Made by a program: the position numbers and the translations under genes. Under the pieces are notes generated by a model that saw only the letters and a list, made by a program, of their open reading frames with translations, was not told the origin of the DNA and ran no database searches. A stretch of DNA of 28,966 nt from Silene noctiflora (lineage: Eukaryota > Streptophyta > Magnoliopsida > Caryophyllales > Caryophyllaceae): the NCBI GenBank assembly GCA_009801015.1, contig VHZZ01000643.1, positions 1 through 28,966 on the forward strand, read 5' to 3'. Positions within the stretch are counted from its first letter, which is position 1. Each line of letters starts with the position of its first letter. Shown piece by piece: positions 21,286-28,966 of the stretch.

Positions 21286-24200
21286 TCAAGATGATTTATC
21301 CATCAACTGTATAGGAGCCAAAATGTTGGATTTGTTTGTCTCGATGATACATCCATTCATCACCATCTCCTCCAACATGAAATGAGCTTTCTCTAGATGG
21401 AACATTATATCCAGCTCACACTGCCGGATTACCATAAAGGTTTAGAAAACATACAAAAAAGAAGAATAGTACTTAGATGCATGAGTTTTATGCTCACCAC
21501 GTTGCCGAAGTGTCGGTCCATAGTTTCCACTAATAGATGTATGAACTCCAAAATTGCCAGCTCATTCTGCAATAATTAAGGGAGCCACAGAAAGAATTGA
21601 ACTTATAGTTGCATACAATGGCGATGCAAGGGGGAGGGCAGGGGCGCACCTGCACCGCCTGTACTATGCCAGTAAAAGACCCATCAATATTGAAAAATTG
21701 GAAAGAGAAAAGGGTAAGCCATAATGGTTAGAGGTGTAGTAAAGAAAAATTGTCCAAAAACATATATTTGATGGCACACAACTATGTTTCGCAACTGTAT
21801 AACAGGCTTTTAAGTACAGAGCACATTATGCTACACAGCATTTATACGTAGAATTTCTGCCATCTTCAAACTTTTGGCGATAGTGTCAAAACTGGAATGT
21901 CTTTAGAGAATCGCAAATGCGCAGCACATGGAAGACTAATCTTTTCAAGAATCATATTGCATGCTGATACAAGATGTAAACTTGTCCGAGGTAAAACCCA
22001 ATATTCTAACATGTAATGAAAACTCATGATTCAAGTAAGAAATGTCTAAGAATACATCAAGTGAAAATGAGCAAAGCACAAGACAACTGGTCAATCAAAG
22101 GAACCGCTATGCATATTAGCACACTAGCTTACTCATCTTGCATAAAGACTAATTTGGCGAGCAACACATTATACAGCATAACTTTGATGCCATAACTAGA
22201 CTGCCAGCAGATGTTATAGTTGTTTGATAGTTATGGAGCAAGGTTCGATTCGAATATGCCATAACTTTTTGCTATGGGTTGGGATTCGGTTCGATTCAAA
22301 TTCGCTACCTATAGTGAACTGGTTTCGGAAGAGTGCATTAAAACACTAAATTGGGTTCGGATTCGAAAAAAAAAAATCAGTAAACTTTACACCAATAGCA
22401 AAAAGTTCCAGCAACATAAGACTTAAACATTCCAATTTCCAACAAAACACAAAAAGTTGCAATACTGTTTTCCAAGAATCATAATTCCTAAAATACTACC
22501 CACATAGTAACTCCTCTAACCTAATTACCGAATCTTTCTTCTAAGTAATCACTCACCGGATTGATATCCCACTTTCTGGAAGGTACTTGCTTGTAGCTCG
22601 GAGTGAAGCTGAGAAATCAGACTAATATTTGAGCGGATGAGAACAAGCTTGTCCGCTCGTGCTCCATTGAGTCGTGTCTCTTTGTTTTGTGTGTATATGA
22701 AAATGTGCTCCATACCCTCTCGGCCGATGAACTGCTTATCGGTTTAGGCTATTTCAGCCAACTCCGGAGTTTGTGAGCCGTATGTACACACCACGATATG
22801 GGATTCCTAATTGCTCCATCAATCATCGCTTCATGTGACCCAAAAATACCTTCTTTGGCCTGAAAAGCTGATAGTTCACTGTTTTTTCAGTTTCATTTTC
22901 GCCAATTTAAAAGGCTTGTAATTCTCCATTAACAATTTCTCGGTCAGCGTTCGGCGCGTGCCTCCACCTTGGATGACCACCGGGTGGAGCGGTTTTCAGG
23001 TAATTAGCTTCATAAAACCGACATAGCACACTGCACAGCTATGCTCACAAAGAGGTTAGAACTTCAAAGAATCAAAGCCATGGTTGAGGAAGCCGAATCC
23101 GTTGGTGGTTCCCAATCATTAACCAAATCAACAATAGCAAACAATAACGTTCGAAAATCAGGAACACAAAGAAATGTCATAGCTGAATCGTTCCGTACAG
23201 TTAGCGACAATAACTCAATGTTCTTGTTGTTCGGGCATTGTGCGTCAATGGCGTCCCGTTCAATGTGTTTAGAAATCCAAATTTTATCAACATGATGATA
23301 GGATTGTCTCATGGTCCAACCGACTACAAACTACATTTTTTTTTATAGAGCAAGAACAATTTTAGTTGATGAAGTATACCGCAAAGTGGATAATGAGTTA
23401 GCGGGTGTGAAAAGTACGTGGGCGTACCGTTGGGACATCAATTGTGTCGGATGGTTGAAGTAATATAAAAACCAGCCGTTCATCAATGTTGTTAATTCAA
23501 ACAACCAAGGCTCCATGTTTATGTACGTCAATGATTTTTCTGGAAAGGGGAGGAAGAACATCGCCAATTATCTACTGAAAGCAATTGATGAAATTGGCCC
23601 ATCAAATGTTCTTCAAGTCCTAACTGACAATGAAGTAGAGTGGTTTTGTTATTTTTATTACGTTGTCCATCTCTTTTCCAGTGGCCTTTTTTGTTCCTTT
23701 TGTATCTCTTTTCCAGCGGCCTTAGAATTTGCTACATTATAAGTTATGACTTGAAAAACATTTGAAGGACCAATTTCATCAATTGTTTGGGTAGATATTG
23801 GCGATGTTCTTCCTTTCTTTTCCAGAAAAATCATCGGCGTACATGAACATGGAGCCTCGGTTGTTTGAATCAACAACATTGATGAGCGGCTGGTTTTTAT
23901 ATTAGTCCAACCATCCGACACAATTGATGTCCAAACAATACCCCACGTACTTTTCACACCCGCTAACTCTTATCCATTTCGGGGTATACTTCATTAACTA
24001 AAGTTGTTCTTGCTCTATCAAAAGAAGGTAGTTTGTAGTCGGTTGGACCATGAGACAATCCTATCATCATGTTGATAAAATTTGGATTTCTAAACACATT
24101 GAACGGGACGCCATTGACGCACAATGCCCGAACAACAAGAACATTGAGTTATTGTCGCTAACTGTACGGAACGATTCAGCTATGACATTTCTTTGTGTTC

Positions 24201-26826
24201 CTGATTTTCGAACGTTATTGTTTGCTATTGTTGATTTGGTTAATGATTGGGAACCACCAACGGATTCGGCTTCCTCAACCATGGCTTTGATTCTTTGAAG
24301 TTCTAACCTCTTTGTGAGCATAGCTGTGCAGTGTGCTATGTCGGTTTTATGAAGCTAATTACCTGAAAACCGCTCCACCCGGTGGTCATCCAAGGTGGAG
24401 GCACGCGCCGAACGCTGACCGAGAAATTGTTAATGGAGAATTACAAGCCTTTTAAATTGGCGAAAATGAAACTGAAAAAACAGTGAACTATCAGCTTTTC
24501 AGGCCAAAGAAGGTATTTTTGGGTCACATGAAGCGATGATTGATGGAGCAATTAGGAATCCCATATCGTGGTGTGTACATACGGCTCACAAACTCCGGAG
24601 TTGGCTGAAATAGCCTAAACCGATAAGCAGTTCATCGGCCGAGAGGGTATGGAGCACATTTTCATATACACACAAAACAAAGAGACACGACTCAATGGAG
24701 CACGAGCGGACAAGCTTGTATTCATCCACTCAAATATTAGGCTGATTTCTCGCTTAACTGCTAGCTACAAGCAAGGACCTTCCAAAAAACGGGATATTAA
24801 TCAGGAGAGTGATTACTTAGAAGATTTGGTAATTAGGTTAGAGGAGTTGTAATGTGGGTAGTGTTGCAGGAATTAGGAGTTATGATTCTTGGAAGAACAG
24901 TATTGCAACTTTTTGTTCTTTGTTGGAAATTGGAATATTGAAGGCTTAAGTCCTCGAACTTTTTGCTATTGTTGTAAAATTTTCTTTGATTGTTTTTTTC
25001 GAATCCGAACACAGTTTATTGTTTTAATGCACTTTTCCGAACCAAGTTCACAATAGCCTATAGGTAGCGAACTTCGTACTCTAACTACGAATTTGAATCG
25101 AACCGAATCCCGAACCATGTAACCTTGATCCAGACTAAGCATAAAATAAAACGGGCAAAAGGGCAATCAAACTATGCATAAAATAAATAACTGTCATAAG
25201 AAGTTCAAGAACATGATTCAATTTCAGAACTAAATCTTCAAAAAACATATTTGGTGAAGAAAACAAGTTAATAGGAGTTCAGTACTCACCTCGTCATTAT
25301 CGACTCCCACCAAGAAAAATAGAGAAGCATAACGCCTATACACAATCTTGTAGTTCCGATGCTCAACAAATGAACACTGTAGGGTTAGAGGAAAGATGGA
25401 TCAGGATTGTGCAAGTCATTCATGAAACCAAACATATACTAACAGCATCTGGCTGATGCTGGTGCAAGTGATGACAATGCAATGGTGATATCTAACTATA
25501 TGGTTAATGGCTTGATCTCCCATGTGAGACCGTCTCATAAACTTTGGTGTACCGAGCTTGAAAGTTGAAGCAACATAATTTGTAAACTTTGGCAAATAAT
25601 CACCCAAAACTGATTTAGATGCATGAAATAGCATAAATTAAACAACTATAACGATTTACAAATCATCAAGCTCTAAACCCTACCCTCATATTTCGTGAAA
25701 CAAGCCATCATACCAAAATCATAAGAGTATCAACACAATTCATATACTCCGTCGGTTGAAACTTTGGACACCCACAAAAACCATACCATATGCAACATCA
25801 TACACCTAAAATTAACCGTTCTCAACTCAAATCCACAGCTACCCAAACTTAACAATTAACAAGCAACGATTCGATTAATGACAAATTCTACACTGAGCTC
25901 AAGCAAGGGTAGCAGAAGTCATCACAACCCCAAAAAAGGTCATTACTCTCTCAACATCCAAAATTAGCAACCACCATGAATCAGATTTCGCATACAATAA
26001 TCAAAATTTACAGACAATTTCTCCAACCCCAAAGAAAAGACAACTTAAACAACAATTGAACTCAATCAACAATGTCAAAGATCACAACCCAAATGCCTCA
26101 AATTCACAACTACAACAACATTAGAGCCGTAGTCTAAAAATGATTAGACATAAATCATCATCTGAAACGTCCAAGGCATCCAATAGGGCTCGATAACTAC
26201 CCATAACATAATTTGGAATGCATTGATCAAAATTGAAAAAAAAAACATGCAAAATTCAATTGAAATTGATCTAAAACAACTATGGCAAACATCATACAAC
26301 AACACATTCATCCCCCCAAATTCACACCTACCCATAACATAACTTACCATGCAATGATCAAAATTAGTGACAAAATCAATTAAAATTGATTTTAATCACA
26401 ACTATGGCCAACATCATTAATACCTTGAATTCACATCTACCCATAACACAATTTAGCATGCAATGATCAAAATTAGTGTCAAAATCAATTAAAATCGATC
26501 TTAATCAACTATGTCAAACATCATTAATCCCTCAAATTCCACCTACCCATTACATAATTGAACATGCATTGATCAAAATTGGGGAAAATACTCAAAACCC
26601 ATCAAACAACAATGCAAAATTCAATCAAAATTGAGCTGAAAAAGTAGAAAAGATGAAAACTTTTAGATAGAAAGAGAGAAAAGACCTGTTGTTCAGTACG
26701 AGCAAGGCATTTACGGACGATTTCACCCTCAAGAGCACGACGTTGATCAATAGTAAGGTACTCATAATATTGAGCTAATCGAGTTTGCCCTTGTTTGTTC
26801 ACCATTAATACAAATCTTATTGTCAT
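21286..26826 (-). CDS. AP4S: AP-4 complex subunit sigma (adaptor small chain), four coding exons
   Basis: The product is the small (sigma) chain of the AP-4 adaptor, a clathrin-independent coat that sorts cargo at the trans-Golgi network. Coding exons in transcript order are 26686-26826, 25290-25376, 21498-21566 and 21286-21420, all joined in phase 0 at GT-AG introns. The total is 432 nt, or 143 residues plus TGA, equal to the length I recall for Arabidopsis AP4S. Diagnostic stretches are [19 protein letters not shown] (residues 4-22), [14 protein letters not shown] (30-43), [20 protein letters not shown] (48-67), [20 protein letters not shown] (79-98) and [20 protein letters not shown] (100-119). 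The start at 26824-26826 matches the family N terminus; an upstream in-frame ATG at 26854-26856 would add ten unconserved residues. Introns 1 (1.3 kb) and 2 (3.7 kb) are swollen by repeats. Confidence 0.95.
22600..23640 (+). pseudogene. hAT (DUF659-type) transposase remnant, left arm
   Basis: Read on the plus strand, broken frames give an N-terminal region with a remnant BED-finger-like FSGN...H and [18 protein letters not shown], then [31 protein letters not shown] (another frame), [11 protein letters not shown], and [20 protein letters not shown] from 23349. After an in-frame stop at about 23460 it continues [20 protein letters not shown] and [16 protein letters not shown]. This order is that of the DUF659 region of hAT-like plant transposases and ends just where the family normally has TDNA..CKAAG. 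The catalytic core and dimerisation region beyond are absent. Several stops and frameshifts make it inactive. Confidence 0.85.
23658..24780 (-). pseudogene. hAT (DUF659-type) transposase remnant, right arm
   Basis: This is the mirror copy, read on the minus strand. It keeps the identical [18 protein letters not shown] segment (24067-24321). Further in, it is better preserved than the left copy in places: [19 protein letters not shown], where the left copy has lost the DGWTN motif. It then reads one segment further, [20 protein letters not shown], into sequence missing from the left arm. Frameshifts interrupt the segment between GSMFMY and IDEIGPSN. It ends at the palindrome centre, so the C-terminal half of a hAT transposase is missing here too. 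Confidence 0.85.
25507..25541. repeat. Short foldback fragment (TGTGAGACCGTCTCATAA)
   Basis: CCATGTGAGACCGTCTCATA is a small imperfect palindrome (GTGAGAC / GTCTCAT) resembling the tips of the foldback MITEs elsewhere in the window. It lies in intron 1 of the AP-4 sigma gene. It may be a solo end or chance. Confidence 0.35.
26197..26585. repeat. Degenerate tandem repeat, about four units of roughly 106-131 bp, in AP-4 sigma intron 1
   Basis: The motif CTACCCATAACATAA recurs at 26197, 26328, 26437 (CTACCCATAACACAA) and 26543 (CTACCCATTACATAA). Each is followed by GCA(T/A)TGATCAAAATT and, in the first three units, by a variant of AATCAATTAAAATTGAT, AACTATGGCAAACATCAT and ATTCACA. Spacing is 131, 109 and 106 bp. 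The units differ enough to be old. The block lies about 100 bp from the end of coding exon 1. Confidence 0.85.
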
Positions 26827-27660
26827 TATTATTTTTGATCTTTGATCGTCCGTCAATTTTGAGATACAAATTTATTTGTTTTCTGGGTAAATTGTACGGG
26901 TTAACGATTATGGCGAGTAAGTTGATGACTAGTTTTTGGTTGCGTTATTTGGTTTGATCTGTATTCGGTAATTTGAATAGGACACGGTTTAGTTTTCTTT
27001 TATATTCGGAAATTTAAGTAGGATATGTTTTTTTTTTTTTTTTTATAAGCCCGCTTTTACAAAAATATTGTAGAGAAAAAGTAGTACGGAATAGTATATT
27101 TTCACTCATACTCCTCCGTTATTTATTATTTGGCTCTAGGAGATTTTACACGAATTAAGAGATTTTGGGAAAAAGTTGTACTAATATTTAGGTAAAATAA
27201 ATTAACTTTGGGAGTAGCAAAAATATAACTTTGAACACCAATTAAATATGGTAGCTAAATGAACATATTTTTTTTGCTAATAATTGTTGGTTTTGAGAAA
27301 TGTAGAAAAACATGGTATACATGAAAAAAAATATAAAACGGCACATAAAACGGTTTGGACAGTGCTTTTTCCGAAATTAACATACCTGAAATGTACACGC
27401 ACCTTAAAGTAACTACATAAAACAAGAAATACGCGCACTATAGTATAGTTGTTCATGGGCGGGATGACCCATTAGACTCGGCCTGATCGGCCACTCACAA
27501 AACCAGCTTTGACAATGCATTTTCCGAAATTTACAAAGGCACCGCACAACTCACAAACCCGTCCAAAATTAGCTAACTTTCATTAGTTGCTTGTCCGTGG
27601 GTCAAAAATTGTCATGCCAACCCAGCTCGGACTCGATCACTCTACAATAGCTCCTAAAGC
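26827..27660. other. Intergenic region: AP-4 sigma promoter and unassigned repeats
   Basis: It contains the AP-4 sigma upstream region, a T20 tract near 27030 and AT-rich sequence. TACTCCTCCGTTATTTATTA at about 27110, facing GGGAGTAG near 27210, may be a decayed Stowaway-type MITE, but the arms barely match beyond the tips. Two similar stretches, ACAGTGCTTTTTCCGAAATT (about 27359) and ACAATGCATTTTCCGAAATT (about 27511), suggest another old repeat. No coding sequence was recognised. Confidence 0.45.
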
Positions 27661-28052
27661 AATTCATATTTTAACAAACTAGTTTATCAGCACCATATTC
27701 GTCGAACTAAACTTGAATAAGTGACGATGTTTCGCATACGATGACTGCAAACAGCCAGTATATACAAATTACAAAGCACACAAGTTGTAATGTTTACACT
27801 TCTAAGAGCCTCCATAATAACAATACCGTGGTATACGTTACAAACGACTAACAAAAGTAAACAGGCAAACCTCAAAAGGGTGCAATTTCAAAAATCTAGC
27901 AAGGAGGACCGATTATTCTGTGATTTTCTTGATACCTTCCGGTGCTCCAACCCTCCCCGCTGCCTCTCCCTCGGCCAATGTCGGAAAGAGTGATGATTAT
28001 TTATCTCCTCCCTTGATTGGAAAACGATTCTTAGGTAGTTGAGTGTACATTT
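27661..28052 (-). other. Likely 3' UTR / 3' flank of the phosphofructokinase gene
   Basis: About 390 bp on the minus strand after the TAG at 28053-28055 carry no recognisable coding sequence or repeat. Polyadenylation is expected here, but no single signal is clear. Confidence 0.4.
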
Positions 28053-28966
28053 CTAGGAATGGTTGGAAAACCCATTAGACAACGAATTCTGAAGGCCTAC
28101 ACCATTCTGTAAGATTGACACAGGTTTTTCCCCTAGTTTCGTGACTGCCTGAGGAATGGACTTGGTCTCGTCATTCTCTTTTTGCTGATCAGATGAAGAC
28201 ACGGGTAGAGACATTGCATCCTGTTTTGGGGGAATGACAGCATTCTTGGGATCCATGAAGCACGGCTGATTGGTTGATGACAAGAGCCGCGCCCACATAC
28301 GATCTGTTATCACAACCTTGTGTTGTTGTCCGGTGATGCGCTGCATAGCATCATAACATACAAAATTGAGTACCACCAAATAGCAAAGACTAAGTTACTC
28401 AGCATAATTTGGGTCTGGTCCATGTCAAGTCACTGGGTTCGGATAATTTGGGTACGCAGCTACTGTTCATTTTTTCGCCAAGTAGTTTTGGGTGGACTCG
28501 TTTTTTTTGGTCGTGGCTATTAAGTTTGATATTTCAAATTGGCTGATTGCAGTCTTTTTCAGATTCAGTGGTTTCAGACTGGGTCTATTTTGGGGGTCCT
28601 ATTCCGGTCGTGTTAGTCAAGGTCTAGCCCTCTACTTGAAACAACTTACATAGAAAGGTATGTAGCACTCCCTGCCATTGACAGGTCCAACAGTAAACCC
28701 CGTGTAGCCTGCCATAGCTCCATGAACTGCACTTTGAGCAAGAATTGTGCAGTAGACATTATCTGATGCATTTGCAGGAACAGCTCGGATCATATATGTA
28801 GGATCTGCCACATAAGTCATAATCATAACCAGAAAATCTCAATCAGTCAACATCCACCTCGCATTCGGTACAAAACATCAGGCCGAAAAGTTATTGACTT
28901 ACCAATGTATTTGAGAGTTACGTCTATCTTGTCTGGTTTTGCGAAGTGTTCCTGCAACAATAGGAA
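28053..28966 (-). CDS. PFK: ATP-dependent 6-phosphofructokinase, C-terminal part (three last exons), 5' end outside window
   Basis: This enzyme phosphorylates fructose 6-phosphate with ATP, the committing step of glycolysis. Exons in transcript order are 28903-28951, 28650-28804 and 28053-28340, joined in frame at GT-AG introns (492 nt, 163 residues plus TAG). The first opens [16 protein letters not shown]. The second gives [19 protein letters not shown], then [20 protein letters not shown] and [10 protein letters not shown], the conserved C-terminal signature of plant PFKs. The last gives [20 protein letters not shown], then a polar tail of about 65 residues rich in Ser, Gln and Asn. Whether this is a cytosolic or plastidic isoform cannot be told without the N terminus. 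The PPi-dependent enzyme (PFP) is less likely, because the match is to the ATP-PFK signature as I remember it. Confidence 0.93.

Larger units (their letters stand above)
22235..25131. repeat. Long inverted repeat (arms about 1.4 kb, spacer about 0.1 kb) made of two hAT copies, in AP-4 sigma intron 2
   Basis: The sequence from about 22235 to 23636 returns in inverse orientation from about 23735 to 25131. At 23041-23295 and 24067-24321 the arms encode an identical 84-residue frame in opposite directions. Outer borders are GGAGCAAGGTT on the left and AACCTTGATCC on the right, each followed inward by a shared GATTCGGTTCGATTCAAATT. Similarity is highest around 22640-23310 and lower toward the outer ends and the centre, where indels and substitutions accumulate. 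The two transposase reading directions converge on the centre. A transcript across it could fold into a kilobase-scale hairpin. Confidence 0.92.

Noticed and set aside
24649..24852. Plus-strand open stretch of 67 codons in the right arm of the palindrome
   Set aside because: It is antisense to the hAT remnant direction and is explained by the inverted repeat.
26197..26585. CRISPR-like array
   Set aside because: Units of 106-131 bp are too long and diverged, there are no unique spacers, and the block sits in an intron of a plant gene.
1..28966. A defence island, operon or other multi-gene system
   Set aside because: The host genes belong to unrelated housekeeping pathways, lie on both strands and have plant intron structure; nothing links them functionally.

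Overview
The window reads as AT-rich nuclear DNA of a flowering plant. The evidence is genes split by many GT-AG introns, plant-type protein families (an AP-4 sigma subunit, a plant ATP-phosphofructokinase and a plant-specific Gly-rich membrane protein), plant telo-box promoter motifs, and dense hAT, LINE, SINE and MITE debris. Some short foldback repeats resemble ones I associate with Caryophyllales, but that placement is a weak impression. There is no sign of bacterial or organellar DNA.

Layout. From 1 to 1917 (minus strand) lies a broken hAT transposase that runs off the left edge. A foldback MITE follows at about 2016-2206, then an (AT)n tract, then a short promoter with telo-boxes and a TGACGTCA site. 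From 2998 to 19517 (plus strand) is one large gene with 22 coding exons, rebuilt here end to end. It encodes a protein of about 1425 residues: signal peptide, Gly-rich ectodomain, Cys-rich EGF/ephrin-receptor-like segment, several C-terminal membrane spans. Its introns carry a LINE 3' end, two tandem tRNA-type SINEs, a GC-rich foldback element and several MITEs. The last intron uses a GC donor.

The next gene is convergent (minus strand, 21286-26826): the AP-4 adaptor small subunit, 143 residues in four coding exons. Its second intron holds a very long inverted repeat (about 22235-25131) made of two opposed, decayed copies of a hAT transposase gene. Its first intron holds degenerate tandem repeats of about 110-130 bp. 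At the right edge (minus strand, from 28053) are the last three exons of an ATP-dependent 6-phosphofructokinase.

The three host genes have unrelated roles: surface or endomembrane protein, vesicle coat, and glycolysis. Nothing suggests they act as a unit. The unusual content is structural: the intronic inverted hAT duplication, the GC-AG intron with nearby tandem acceptors, and the duplicated splice donor in intron 13. Exon boundaries were derived by hand from reading frame, splice consensus and recalled family similarity; no alignment or transcript was available.
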